The translations under genes were made by a program, and so were the position numbers. Below are positions 32,569 through 41,831 of a DNA stretch of 64,000 nt, one piece after another (positions within the stretch are counted from its first letter, which is position 1; each line of letters starts with the position of its first letter). Under the pieces are notes generated by a model. That model was not told the origin of the DNA. It did not search any database and saw nothing but the letters and a program-made list of their open reading frames with translations. The stretch covers positions 1 to 64,000 of the forward strand of contig LVAE01000091.1 of the NCBI GenBank assembly GCA_001603905.1, given 5' to 3'. The DNA is from Fibrobacterales bacterium Fibro_02 (GTDB lineage: Bacteria; Fibrobacterota; Fibrobacteria; Fibrobacterales; Fibrobacteraceae).

Positions 32569-33978
32569 ATGCAGAACCTTTATAACATTGTTGCGGAATT
32601 GTGTGCGACCATCGTGAATTCCTGCTCCGAAGAATTCTTTGTGAGGTACAGTTGCGTTTCTCCTGCTGAAAAGAAACGTATCTACAAGGAAGTCCAGGCG
32701 GGGGTCGGATCCTTGTTCCTGGCGAAGCCGGAAGGCGTTCTGGATGGTCATGGCAACGAATCGATCCGTGAGCTTGCACCGGCTGACTTGACCGAGGAAT
32801 TTTTCTCAAATCTGCAGGCGCTCATTGGGCGCTTTACGGAAAACGATGATTATTATGCGATGCTTGGACTTTTGCAGATTCTGGATCATTCCATGGTTCA
32901 GTTGCTGAACGGAGCGATTGCTGAATTTGAACAGGAAAGTTTTTCGATAGTCCTGAATACGAACCGCGAATCGGTGGGCGTTGGAATTTTGCCGCGCTGC
33001 TCGTGTATTTGGGAACGCAAGCATCGCTTGGTGCACCGTTACAACAATCTTGAAAGTTTTCTGTACAATATCTTGCTGATTGAAAATTCGGTGCTGGGCG
33101 AACTGATCGACGAACATTACTTCTTGCAGAAGGATTTGTTCCCGCGGTTTAGGGAACGCAACGCCGTGAAGATTGCGGCGACTCCTTTAAGGCGTGAGCG
33201 GAATTTCAAGGTCAAGTTGAGTGACAAGGACAAGGTCCAGTATTTCAACATTGCCTACGAAAATCCTTCGTTTGAAGCGGATAACGAACTCATCTGGAAA
33301 AAGATTTGGGCCGCAGCCGAAAACGAAAGCGATATCGTCGTGTTTCCGGAACTTCTGGGAAATGCGGAGACTGCGGGTTATGTTGCTGCTAAAATAAAGT
33401 CGCTCCAGCCGGCAGAGGCGCAGAAGATTCCTTCGCTGATTGTTTTGCCGTCGTATTGGGAAAAGAACCGCAATGTCGTTACGGTCATGGACAAGTTCGG
33501 CAACGTGATTTGCAAACAGAACAAGCAGAATCCGTTCCGCAAGGAATTCGACGGAGTCGGTTATCTGGAGCAGATCAATTCGAACCTCGTGGTGAACATT
33601 CTGCATTTTGAAGGCATTGGACGCATTGCGATTATGGTCTGCCGAGATTTCTTGGAAACCGAGTATATGCGTCAGCTGATGCGTTGCTTCAAGCTCACGC
33701 TGATTATCGTGCCCTCGTTTTCGACAGGTTCCTACGATTTCCGCCGTTCGTTTGACCTTTGCGCCCATGAAGACTGCAACGTGGTTTGGATTAATACCTG
33801 CGCGGCGCTTATCAAGGGGAAAGAGGCTAATTTCCAGGATATCGGCTATGTGCGCAAGCGAATTTCCCGCAATGAGGACGAAGCGCAGATGCTCTACAAG
33901 ATGCCCATTTGCGATGGTGCGTTCAAGGGGGCGTGTGCGCATGACTGCATTTATTACGAGACCATTCAAGGGGTGTGA
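32569..33978 (+). CDS. nitrilase-fold protein with unknown N-terminal domain
   Basis: The product is 469 residues. From about residue 215 it is a carbon-nitrogen hydrolase (nitrilase) fold with the catalytic triad Glu261 (VVFPELLG), Lys316 or 319 (KQNKQNPF) and Cys358 (IMVCRDFLE). The first 210 residues are helical and charged and match nothing I know. No signal peptide is present. The substrate is not predictable. The Nudix gene follows with overlapping stop and start, which suggests a joint nucleotide- or amide-related reaction. A CRP-like site lies upstream. Reaction class is inferred from the triad; identity is open. Confidence 0.75.
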   Translation: MQNLYNIVAELCATIVNSCSEEFFVRYSCVSPAEKKRIYKEVQAGVGSLFLAKPEGVLDGHGNESIRELAPADLTEEFFSNLQALIGRFTENDDYYAMLGLLQILDHSMVQLLNGAIAEFEQESFSIVLNTNRESVGVGILPRCSCIWERKHRLVHRYNNLESFLYNILLIENSVLGELIDEHYFLQKDLFPRFRERNAVKIAATPLRRERNFKVKLSDKDKVQYFNIAYENPSFEADNELIWKKIWAAAENESDIVVFPELLGNAETAGYVAAKIKSLQPAEAQKIPSLIVLPSYWEKNRNVVTVMDKFGNVICKQNKQNPFRKEFDGVGYLEQINSNLVVNILHFEGIGRIAIMVCRDFLETEYMRQLMRCFKLTLIIVPSFSTGSYDFRRSFDLCAHEDCNVVWINTCAALIKGKEANFQDIGYVRKRISRNEDEAQMLYKMPICDGAFKGACAHDCIYYETIQGV

Positions 33979-33980
33979 TT

Positions 33981-34541
33981 ATGGAATTCGAGTCGATCGA
34001 AAAGGTCCATCAGGGCAAGTTTATTACCCGTTACGACATTCATTACAGGACGGTCAGTGGCAAGGCTAAGACCTACGAGATGATTAGCCGCAATCCCGAC
34101 ATCACGGGTCTCAAGGATATGCTTGAAAAGAAGCCACATGCTGTCGTGATGATTATGCATGACTGCACCGGTCAAAAGATTTTACTTTGTAAGGAATACC
34201 GGATGGCGGTCGGCGAGAGCATCTATAATTTCCCGGCGGGATTGATCGATCCGGGCGAAACGTACGAAGAGGCGGCTGCCCGCGAACTCCGCGAGGAGAC
34301 AGGGCTTTCGCTGAAGCGCATCGACGAAGTATGGAAACCGAGCTATTCGGCAGTGGGCTTTTCTAACGAGCGAAACGTGGTTGTCGTAGGCGTGGCCGGA
34401 GGGGAAATCCGCCCGAGCGATTCGGAACTTGAGGAAATTCAGGCGCAATGGTTCGACAAGAAGCAGATCCGCGAAATCCTTAAGGATGAACGCCTTTCGG
34501 CCCGCACGCAGACTTATTGCGCCTTGTGGAGCCGCACCTAA
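33981..34541 (+). CDS. Nudix hydrolase (ADP-sugar pyrophosphatase-like)
   Basis: The product is 186 residues. The Nudix box GLIDPGETYEEAAARELREETGL matches the consensus completely. The upstream strand, YEMISRNPDITGL and VVMIMHDCTGQKILLCKEYRMAVGESIYNFPAG, resembles ADP-ribose pyrophosphatases. The ATG at 33981 has AAGGGG 8 nt before it; a GTG at 33975 would overlap the preceding stop. Its 3' end overlaps the converging barrel gene by 4 bp. Confidence 0.9.
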   Translation: MEFESIEKVHQGKFITRYDIHYRTVSGKAKTYEMISRNPDITGLKDMLEKKPHAVVMIMHDCTGQKILLCKEYRMAVGESIYNFPAGLIDPGETYEEAAARELREETGLSLKRIDEVWKPSYSAVGFSNERNVVVVGVAGGEIRPSDSELEEIQAQWFDKKQIREILKDERLSARTQTYCALWSRT

Positions 34542-36046
34542 AAAATAAATCTGGCGAAGAATGCTGCATGTAGGGGGTGGAGCGGGGTTTCGGCGGTACG
34601 CCGAAACGTGACCGCGAGCGACAGCTGCAAAAAGTCGGTGCCTACTTCGGTGGAACTGCGAACTTGGAGCTCGCGGGCAGGCGATCCCTTCGGAATCGCG
34701 ACCGCTACACCCGCGCTGTTGAATGAGTCGAGTGCGTAAGTGGCGCCCGCCTCATAAAGAGGCGGGGCGAATCCTTTTCCCCTCGTGTGCCTCGCGCGGA
34801 TTTTCCCGTTGAATGCGAGTTGCTCGCCGCTTTCGATATCCCAGGTCGACCGGATTTTAAGTGCCAGGTCGTTTTGCCTGCAGCGCTCCTCTGCCTGTAA
34901 GCAGGTTGCGCTCGCTTCGCTCCGCAGGATGGCGGGACCCGTTGCCGCCGATGCCTTCATTCGCGTCTTGCTGGAGTCGCTTCTGAGGGGGATGATGGTG
35001 CGGGCATTTACGCCGAACTTGCTCCTCCACGAATCCGCCGCGGTCACCGCCAGAGTCTGGCTTCCCCAGAAACGGCTGCTTGCAATCGTTGAACTCAGGT
35101 GGGCTTCTCTCGGCAATGAATCTCCGTGCAGGTAGGCATCCGCCTTCCACGCGACAGTCGCGAGATCTGTTTTTTCCCGGTAGTGGAGCTGTATCTTGAT
35201 TAAGGGAATGTCATGTCCGTTTTCGGGAATCCACCAGGCGGCAACGTTTCCCCAATTCCCCTTGGCTGCTGCCGAGATGGAATGCCTTTCGGTGCCGTAT
35301 GGTTCCGAGGAGTCGCTCGTACCCGTGTGCTGATGCCGCCAGTATGCAAGTTCCAGTTCCGTCCCCTTATCGTAAACGAAACCGAGGCTTGCCCGTGTTG
35401 TCTTGGCGGTGTCCAGGAGCGCGCCTAGTCTGAATTTCCAGATGGGATAAAACGCCGCCGTGCCCCACAAGGTGTCGAGCGGAATGTTGCTGTGAAGTTC
35501 CTTTGTCGAAATCTGCCCCAGGTGTGCCTCGCTACCTGCGTTTCTGTAAGTCAAGAGCGACTGAGTGCCGAGCCGCAACGAATAGCGGTAAAAATCCAGC
35601 CGCAGTTCCGTGCGTTCGCTTTCCAGGTGCCCCAGGGAATCTGTCCGGCCTCGCCATTCAATATGCCCGTGAGGAATCACGCTCGGCCGGGCATCCTTTT
35701 TTTGAGCGCGTGTGACTTTCTCTTTTGAGGTGTGCGTGTCCTCGGTGCGAGTGGATTCCTTCCTTAATTTTTTTTTGGCCGATGCATTGCGGTGTTGTTT
35801 CTCAAGCTGTTTTTCAGTTACGCAACTTTCCAGGGCGTACACTTCGGCGAGCATACATGCTTCCTGCAAGTTGCCTTCTTCGATAAGGTCCAGGATTTCG
35901 CGAGCCTCGTCGCCATCGATGACGCCGCTGTCCCACCATTCGAAAACCTTTGCCTCGTCTAGTGACTGGCTCGCGGCGACTGTTGACCAGACAAGTGCCC
36001 AAACAAGGGCGGCGAACAAAATTCTTGCGCAGTATAGTTTTCTCAT
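34538..36046 (-). CDS. secreted protein, probable outer-membrane beta-barrel
   Basis: The product is 502 residues. A signal peptide (LFAALVWALVWSTVAAS) is followed by a helical, acidic segment (DEAKVFEWWDSGVIDGDEAREILDLIEEGNLQEACMLAE), a basic low-complexity stretch of about 60 residues (KKKLRKESTRTEDTHT), and then about 370 residues of alternating polar and hydrophobic strands ending in Phe (HAAFFARFIF), typical of an outer-membrane barrel. I do not recognise a named family. The basic segment looks like a linker. Upstream DNA is shared with the divergent rsmG gene (82 bp). Confidence 0.6.
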   Translation of the reverse strand: MRKLYCARILFAALVWALVWSTVAASQSLDEAKVFEWWDSGVIDGDEAREILDLIEEGNLQEACMLAEVYALESCVTEKQLEKQHRNASAKKKLRKESTRTEDTHTSKEKVTRAQKKDARPSVIPHGHIEWRGRTDSLGHLESERTELRLDFYRYSLRLGTQSLLTYRNAGSEAHLGQISTKELHSNIPLDTLWGTAAFYPIWKFRLGALLDTAKTTRASLGFVYDKGTELELAYWRHQHTGTSDSSEPYGTERHSISAAAKGNWGNVAAWWIPENGHDIPLIKIQLHYREKTDLATVAWKADAYLHGDSLPREAHLSSTIASSRFWGSQTLAVTAADSWRSKFGVNARTIIPLRSDSSKTRMKASAATGPAILRSEASATCLQAEERCRQNDLALKIRSTWDIESGEQLAFNGKIRARHTRGKGFAPPLYEAGATYALDSFNSAGVAVAIPKGSPARELQVRSSTEVGTDFLQLSLAVTFRRTAETPLHPLHAAFFARFIF

Positions 36047-36128
36047 TTTCGGAGTTCCTCTATACTATACACGCACGATTCCTGAAAATTATCCCTTTGG
36101 GCTCCTTTTTATTTCTACTTTTGTGGTT

Positions 36129-36962
36129 ATGGCAAGTAACTGGTCCAAGAAACCGTTTTCAAGGGAATCCGCGCAGTCTCGCGACGGATCTCAACGGCAA
36201 TCTTCTCGAAATGCAGGTTCCCGTCAACCGTCCCGCAATGCGTCCGCAGCAGGTCGCGACTTCGTGCCGCACCTCAAGGCGCCCCGTACCGACTTCCCGC
36301 TGTTTAACGGCAAACGCGTCACGCCCTCGCTTGCGGGCCTCGACAAGTTGCTGCATTACTACGGCGTAGAACTGCAGCCTGAAACGCTCCAGCAGATTTG
36401 GGAATTCCACCAGCTGCTGCGTGCGAACAACGACGACCAGGATTTGACTCGCCTGAACGCTTTCGAGACGATGGTGGAACGCCACTACGCCGACTGCACG
36501 CTGATTAATGCCTACGTGCCTAAGTGGCCTGCTCGCATGATCGATGTCGGCAGCGGTGCCGGTTTTCCGGGGATTCCTCTCAAGATCGTGAATCCCTCCA
36601 TCCGCCTTACGCTCTGCGAACCGCGCCCGAACCGCATCAACTTCCTCAACATGGTCATCGAGAAGATGGGCCTCAAGGGAATCGACGTGTTCGGCCACAA
36701 GGTGACGAGCCGCAGCATGACCATCCCCGTGGACGGTGTCATCAGCCGCGCCTTTGAACTTATGGAAAAGACCCTTCCGCGTATCGCCAACTCGCTCAAG
36801 GTGGGCGGCCGCGTGTTCTTCATGAAGGGCCCCGCCGTGGCCGACGAACTCAAGACTTTCCATCCCGAAGATTTCGGCTACAAGTTTGTAGGGAAGCATT
36901 TCTACACGATTCCGAACAGTACGCAGGAACGTGCCCTTATTATCCTTGAACGCATAGAGTAG
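36129..36962 (+). CDS. rsmG: 16S rRNA (guanine527-N7)-methyltransferase RsmG
   Basis: The product is 277 residues. It methylates G527 of 16S rRNA with S-adenosylmethionine. Motifs are ARMIDVGSGAGFPGIPLKIV (SAM binding), LCEPRPNRINFLNMVIEKMGL, and VISRAFELMEK. An N-terminal extension of about 60 residues, rich in Ser, Arg and Gln, precedes the conserved domain; most RsmG proteins lack it. The ATG at 36129 is preferred; an extended frame upstream has no homology. Confidence 0.93.
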   Translation: MASNWSKKPFSRESAQSRDGSQRQSSRNAGSRQPSRNASAAGRDFVPHLKAPRTDFPLFNGKRVTPSLAGLDKLLHYYGVELQPETLQQIWEFHQLLRANNDDQDLTRLNAFETMVERHYADCTLINAYVPKWPARMIDVGSGAGFPGIPLKIVNPSIRLTLCEPRPNRINFLNMVIEKMGLKGIDVFGHKVTSRSMTIPVDGVISRAFELMEKTLPRIANSLKVGGRVFFMKGPAVADELKTFHPEDFGYKFVGKHFYTIPNSTQERALIILERIE

Positions 36963-37010
36963 TTTTCGCGTGGAATAGCTCGTTTTCCGTGAAAATATTT
37001 TCATCAAAAA

Positions 37011-37040
37011 AAGTCAGGCCTTTCGCCTGACTTTCATTTT
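37011..37040. terminator. bidirectional terminator between rsmG and the PorV-like gene
   Basis: AAGTCAGGC/GCCTGACTT with loop CTTTC is flanked by an A run on the left and TTTCATTTT on the right, so it can serve both converging genes. Confidence 0.8.
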
Positions 37041-37089
37041 GTTTTCTAGACTCTTTTTGAATCTGTCGTGTAGGGCGTAGCCCGTTTTG

Positions 37090-39276
37090 TTAGAACTTGA
37101 ACAGCATGCCGAAGCGCATTTGGCCGTCGCGAACGCCGTCGTTGTCGCCTACGTCCTTGATGGTCGAGAAGTCGAACTGCAGCACGTCGGAGAGCATGAA
37201 GCCGAAACCGAGGTCCACTTCGTTGCGCTTACCGGTCTGGTCGTACAGGTAACCGGCGCGGAGTGCGATCGTGTTCGCGTAAACGAATTCAGTACCCAGG
37301 TTGAACACGCCTTGCAGCAAGGAGTTCTTGACAGCTCCGAATCCGTCGCCGCCGCGTTCCGGGTTGGCGAGGGATTTCCAGCAAGAAATGTAGAACGGTT
37401 CCGGATTGCCCTTGTCGTCGTCATATACGACTTCGCGGTTGTAGTCGGCGACGATAGTCCACTTGTAGTCGGCGAGGCTCAACAGTTCGTAGGAAAGTCC
37501 GAGGCGCCATGTCAGGGGAATCGGGTCTTCGATCGTCTTGTCCACGTAGTAGACGCTCGGACCGATGTTTGCAAGCACGAGGGCGAAGTTTAATTTGTCT
37601 ACAAGCAGGTTCTTCTTCAGGATGCCGATGTCGAAGGCGTAACCGAAGGTGGTCGCTTCTTCCTGTCCAGCGGCGGCGCCGGAGCTCAAGTCGGAGTAGA
37701 AGAACTTGATGGAAAGGCCGAGGCCCCAGTCGTTCGGGAAGCGCGTGCCGTAGCTGAAACCTCCCACGATTTCGGAGCTGTTGTAGGCCACGAGGTCATC
37801 GGCATCCACGTCACCCGAGGCGACCGTAGAACCGAAGCTCACGAAGTTCACGAAGAATCCGAGTGTACCCCAATCGTTCAGTGGAATGGTCATGCCTGCA
37901 TAAAGATGGTACAGGTCGGGGATGTTCAGGATCGGGAGGAGCTTTTCGTAGAAGGCCATGATCTGGTAATCGGCGTCCTTGAACTGTTCCATGCCGTTTG
38001 CGGTGCTGAACCAGACGTCGTTGCCTTGCGGGAGTACTGCCCACACCTTGTTGGTGGAAAGGCCGTTGCCGCTGTGGTAGTGGATCCATTCGTCTTCGCT
38101 CTTGGTGGAACCTTCTTCTTCGGCGGAGCCGCGTTCAAGTTCCGCCTTGCGGCCGCTTGCAGTGGCGTAGTCCGGCAGGTGGCGCCATACGCCCTTGTCG
38201 GTTGCGATCCAGATGCCGCCGCGCTGGTCCACGGAAATGTCGTTCACCTTGTTGTCGGCGAACTGCACCTGTTCCCACTTGCGCAGCGTAAAGTGCGAGA
38301 GGCCTCCGTTATGGGCCGCCCATACGTGTCCCGAGCTGTCTACGGCGAGTGCGGTCGGGGAAAGGTCCATGATGCCGTCTTCCTGATTGAACAGGCTCCA
38401 GCGGTCCTTGTCGTTCACGCTCTTTTTCGGAATGAGCCTTGCGATACCCGCGCCTTCGACTGCCACGTAAAGTTCCTTGCGGCTTTCGGACCACACGAGT
38501 GCGCGAACCTTCTGGCTCGGGAGCACCTTGCCCTTCTGTTCGAATTGTCCGTTACGGTAGACGAACAGACCGTCTTCGGTACCGATCCAGATCGAGGCCC
38601 CTTGGCTAACGAGGGCGGTGATACGGTGGTTGCCGAGTTCACTGTCGTAGCATTTCCAGGCCTTGCCGTCAAAGCGGTACAGCGACTTGGGTGTACCTAC
38701 CCAGAGCTTTTCGGTGCGGCTTTCGTAGAGGACTGCCGTGATGGTGTCCTTCACGATCAGGTTCCAGGGCATCTTGACTTCGACCACGTGCTTTTCGTCG
38801 TCGGCCGTCTTGATGTCGTTGAATTTCTTTACCTGACGAACGTATTCGTCGAGGCCATGCTCGGTACCCACGTAGACCTTGACCGCGTCACGGACCTTGG
38901 CGTTGCCCTGCAGCGTGATGGAGTGGTAGTCGACCCACTGTTCGCCGTCAAACTTCTGGATGCCATTGGCGGTACCTGCCCAGAGTTCGCTCTTGCTGAA
39001 GAATCCGTCCTTGGAACGCGACGCCATGCTCGTAAAGAAGGGGGCGTTCTTGGATTCGACGGGGTAGCTCATGCGCCATTCGTCGGCCAGGGGACCGAAG
39101 GCGAGACCGGCGGGGTTGTAGTACATGGCCGTCGGGTCGTCGGCAAGGGCGGCACCTGCTTCGCCCATACCCAGCTGGCGTGCACCGACGGGCATTTCGA
39201 GCGTGATGATGGCGGAGCCTGCCGCAAAAGACAGCGCGGGCGCTAAAAGAAGTGCAGAAAGTAACGATTTACGCAA
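37090..39276 (-). CDS. PorV/PorQ-like outer-membrane barrel with inserted beta-propeller
   Basis: The product is 728 residues. The signal peptide RKSLLSALLLAPALSFAAG precedes the family start EMPVGARQLGMGEAGAALADDPTAMYYNPAGLAFGP, seen in PorV/PorQ-like proteins. From about residue 85 to 430 lie repeats of the LWxGTxxGLxxFDG type (LWAGTANGIQKFDG, LWVGTPKSLYRFDG, IWIGTEDGLFVYRNG, VWFSTANGMEQF), a beta-propeller of the two-component-regulator sort. The C-terminal 290 residues return to barrel strands ending in FGMLFKF. The start is TTG at 39276 with GGAGG before it; it overlaps the stop of the upstream gene. It may serve protein export or surface attachment. Confidence 0.8.
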   Translation of the reverse strand: MRKSLLSALLLAPALSFAAGSAIITLEMPVGARQLGMGEAGAALADDPTAMYYNPAGLAFGPLADEWRMSYPVESKNAPFFTSMASRSKDGFFSKSELWAGTANGIQKFDGEQWVDYHSITLQGNAKVRDAVKVYVGTEHGLDEYVRQVKKFNDIKTADDEKHVVEVKMPWNLIVKDTITAVLYESRTEKLWVGTPKSLYRFDGKAWKCYDSELGNHRITALVSQGASIWIGTEDGLFVYRNGQFEQKGKVLPSQKVRALVWSESRKELYVAVEGAGIARLIPKKSVNDKDRWSLFNQEDGIMDLSPTALAVDSSGHVWAAHNGGLSHFTLRKWEQVQFADNKVNDISVDQRGGIWIATDKGVWRHLPDYATASGRKAELERGSAEEEGSTKSEDEWIHYHSGNGLSTNKVWAVLPQGNDVWFSTANGMEQFKDADYQIMAFYEKLLPILNIPDLYHLYAGMTIPLNDWGTLGFFVNFVSFGSTVASGDVDADDLVAYNSSEIVGGFSYGTRFPNDWGLGLSIKFFYSDLSSGAAAGQEEATTFGYAFDIGILKKNLLVDKLNFALVLANIGPSVYYVDKTIEDPIPLTWRLGLSYELLSLADYKWTIVADYNREVVYDDDKGNPEPFYISCWKSLANPERGGDGFGAVKNSLLQGVFNLGTEFVYANTIALRAGYLYDQTGKRNEVDLGFGFMLSDVLQFDFSTIKDVGDNDGVRDGQMRFGMLFKF

Positions 39277-39832
39277 GGTGCCTCCAGTCGGGGACGTCGT
39301 AGTGGTTGCCGTGCGAAGGGACGACTGCCTTCCAGCCGGACTTGCTCGGGTTTTCCCAGGGTTGCTTGGGCAACAGTCTGCAATCGCAGCCGAGTACATA
39401 GGGCGGCAGGATTTCCGCATGGTTGCGGATCTGCTCGCGGGTAATAAAGTTTTCGTCGCTCACGAACTTCACGTATTCCTTGCCCTTGGGGCCGAGTTCG
39501 ATGCGGTAGGTGGCGGTGCCGTTCTTGTCGCCTTCGTCGATGGTGCGGATGGTGGCTTCCATCGAGGCGTTCCATTGGGCGATGAGTTCCTCTTTCTTTT
39601 CGGGCGGCAGGTTCTGCGTGTCGAGCCAGGACCTGAGCGATGCCTCGGAGGGCTTTACTGCAGCAAGCGATTCGCGGGCGGGGCGTACGACAACGGCGTA
39701 CTGGCCTGAAACATCGATGACTCGCTTCGGTTCGTCCTTTTCGTCGGAGCTATGGATAATCACATACGCGCCGATAGCGGCGAGTATCACGGATAATACA
39801 ATGATCACGATGACGATAATGACTGATAGCAT
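39269..39832 (-). CDS. membrane-anchored protein, unknown function
   Basis: The product is 187 residues: one N-terminal membrane helix (about 3-26) and a soluble, charged periplasmic domain. I do not recognise the family. A short conserved-looking stretch, ATYRIELGPKGKEYVKFVSDENFITREQI, lies in the middle, and CDCRLLPKQPW near the end. Its last 8 bp overlap the start of the PorV-like gene, so translation is coupled and a joint envelope role is inferred. Confidence 0.6.
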   Translation of the reverse strand: MLSVIIVIVIIVLSVILAAIGAYVIIHSSDEKDEPKRVIDVSGQYAVVVRPARESLAAVKPSEASLRSWLDTQNLPPEKKEELIAQWNASMEATIRTIDEGDKNGTATYRIELGPKGKEYVKFVSDENFITREQIRNHAEILPPYVLGCDCRLLPKQPWENPSKSGWKAVVPSHGNHYDVPDWRHLA

Positions 39833-39898
39833 ATTTTATTCCATTATTCGTTACCCTTCAAAACTAGCAATTTTCTAAATTGTGGGGCAGGAGATATT

Positions 39899-41341
39899 AT
39901 GTCGAAATTGAAGATTTTTCTTGTGTTGCTGATGTGCAGTGCCTGTTTTGCCATTCCTTTCAAGGTCGAGACTGTCAAGGAAGGCTCCGGGGACTCCATT
40001 CGGGCAGGACAGCTCATCAGGGTGCATTACAAGAGCTACGTGTATCTGGACAGTGCAAAGATTATGGCTGAAAAGGTCCGCCTGGCGGATTCCCTGCGAA
40101 TCGCCGATTCCCTCCGCCTTGCGAACGACTTTAATTCCGACCAGGTTGCTGGTGTGACAAAAGTTGACACGACCGCATTGTTGGACAAGTCCGCGAAATC
40201 CAAGAAGAAGTCCAAGTCGAAGAAGGATTCCAAGGCCGCTGTCGATACCGTTGCCCAGGTGGTGCCGGTTGCCGATCCGACCCTGGATTCTGCCGCAGCC
40301 CCGTTGACCTTTGTTGATTCCATTGCGCCGGCTCCGACGGATTCCCGTTTCCGTTTGTTCTCGGAGTCTTATCCCGGTGGCGAACCTCTTGAATTTACGC
40401 TCGGTGTGGGCCTTGTGATTCAGGGCTGGGAAAAGGGCCTCGTGGGTATGAAGCCCGGTGAAATCCGCAAGCTCTATGTGCCGTACCAGATGGGCTATGG
40501 CGAAAATTCCCTTGAAGGCGTTCCCGAATATTCCGACCTGTTCTTTATCGTGGAACTGGTAAGCGCCGACCCGCCGATGGAACCTGACGTGTTCCCCAAG
40601 AATGTCGAGGGCCTCAAGTGGCGCGAAGCGGCCAAGGGCCTCAAGATTTACGACGAGAAGGTCGGTGGCGGAAAGCCCGCTGTGGTGGGTTCCGTGCTCA
40701 AGACGCATTACACGGGTTGGCTCCTTTCCGGCCGCAAGTTCGGTTCCTCCAAGGATATCGGTAAGCCGCTCCAGGTCGTGATGGGCGCAGGCAAGATGAT
40801 TAAGGGCTGGGAAGTCGGTCTCGAGGGCATGCGCGAAGGCGGTGTCCGCTGGTTCCGCGTGTCTCCTGCCATGGGCTACGGCGCGACGGCCTACTCGATG
40901 ATCCCCTCGAATTCGACCCTGGTCTTCCGCGTGGAACTGGTGAGCTCCGAAGTGGACGAGGCTGTAGTCGCGAACATGGATTTCTTCCCCGATACCACGG
41001 CGCTCACGTTTGAAAATGGCCCCGAAGGACTCCGCTATGCGGTAATCAAGCAGGGCGAAGGTGAACCCGCACAGAAGGGTAACGTGGCGAAGGTGCATTA
41101 CACCGGCTGGCTCACCAACGGTTACAAGTTCGACAGTTCCCGCGATCGTGGGCAGGCTTTCGCCTTTACGCTCGGTGCGGGTCGCGTCATTCGCGGCTGG
41201 GAACTCGGCGTGCAGGGGATGCTTCCCGGTGAAAAGAGAATCCTGGTTGTCCCGCCCGGACTCGGCTATGGTGCCCGCGGTGCAGGCCCGATTCCTGGTG
41301 GCTCTACGCTGATTTTCGCTGTTGAATATCTAGGAGAATAG
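39899..41341 (+). CDS. FKBP-type peptidyl-prolyl isomerase with three domains
   Basis: The product is 480 residues. A signal peptide (KIFLVLLMCSACFA) directs it to the periplasm or beyond. Three FKBP domains follow. The first is split: IRAGQLIRVHYKSYVYLDS at residue 35 is continued only at PLEFTLGVGLVIQGWEKGL near residue 160, with a 100-residue insert of repeated ADSLR motifs and a lysine/serine tract between. The second (235-335) and third (355-480, VAKVHYTGWLTNGYKFDSSRDRGQAF and GAGPIPGGSTLIFAVEYL) are compact. The third keeps most active-site residues, while the first two look altered. It should assist folding of secreted proteins. Confidence 0.9.
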   Translation: MSKLKIFLVLLMCSACFAIPFKVETVKEGSGDSIRAGQLIRVHYKSYVYLDSAKIMAEKVRLADSLRIADSLRLANDFNSDQVAGVTKVDTTALLDKSAKSKKKSKSKKDSKAAVDTVAQVVPVADPTLDSAAAPLTFVDSIAPAPTDSRFRLFSESYPGGEPLEFTLGVGLVIQGWEKGLVGMKPGEIRKLYVPYQMGYGENSLEGVPEYSDLFFIVELVSADPPMEPDVFPKNVEGLKWREAAKGLKIYDEKVGGGKPAVVGSVLKTHYTGWLLSGRKFGSSKDIGKPLQVVMGAGKMIKGWEVGLEGMREGGVRWFRVSPAMGYGATAYSMIPSNSTLVFRVELVSSEVDEAVVANMDFFPDTTALTFENGPEGLRYAVIKQGEGEPAQKGNVAKVHYTGWLTNGYKFDSSRDRGQAFAFTLGAGRVIRGWELGVQGMLPGEKRILVVPPGLGYGARGAGPIPGGSTLIFAVEYLGE

Positions 41342-41343
41342 GG

Positions 41344-41802
41344 TTGAGAATTTCGACTAAAGGACGCTACGCGCTTCGCGTGATGATTGACCTTGCGAAG
41401 AACGGCAGGGACGATTACGTGAAATTGCAGGAACTCGCCGAACGCCAGCAGATTTCCGAGAAGTATCTCGAAGGAATCCTGGGCGCATTGGTGCGTGGGA
41501 AGTTGCTTGCGGGAGCCCGCGGAAAGGCGGGCGGCTACAGGCTCAACTGCGAACCTTCGACTTGTAGCGTCTGGCAGATCCTTTCGCTGGTGGAAACCTC
41601 GATGTCTCCTGTGGCGTGCCTTGACGATTCCGAGAACTCCTGCGAACGTGCCGACATCTGCGTGACTCTTCCCGTCTGGAAAGAACTGAATTCCATGATT
41701 CGCAGCTATTTGGAAGGGATCAAGCTCGAACAGTTCTTGCGGAATGTGCCCGAAAATAAAGGCAGGGAGCTTCACGGCAAGCCCTTGAAATGTGGACTTT
41801 AA
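41344..41802 (+). CDS. Rrf2 family regulator, IscR-like
   Basis: The product is 152 residues. The N-terminal winged helix (MRISTKGRYALRVMIDLAKNG, LAERQQISEKYLEGILGALVRGKLL) is typical. Three cysteines in CLDDSENSCERADIC fit the iron-sulfur ligand pattern of IscR/NsrR-type sensors. TTG start at 41344 with AGGAGAATAGGG before it. It follows the FKBP gene by 2 bp. No iron-sulfur assembly genes are nearby, so its regulon is unclear. Confidence 0.88.
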   Translation: MRISTKGRYALRVMIDLAKNGRDDYVKLQELAERQQISEKYLEGILGALVRGKLLAGARGKAGGYRLNCEPSTCSVWQILSLVETSMSPVACLDDSENSCERADICVTLPVWKELNSMIRSYLEGIKLEQFLRNVPENKGRELHGKPLKCGL

Positions 41803-41831
41803 CTATCTTGTAAAAAAAATTGGAGTTTTCT

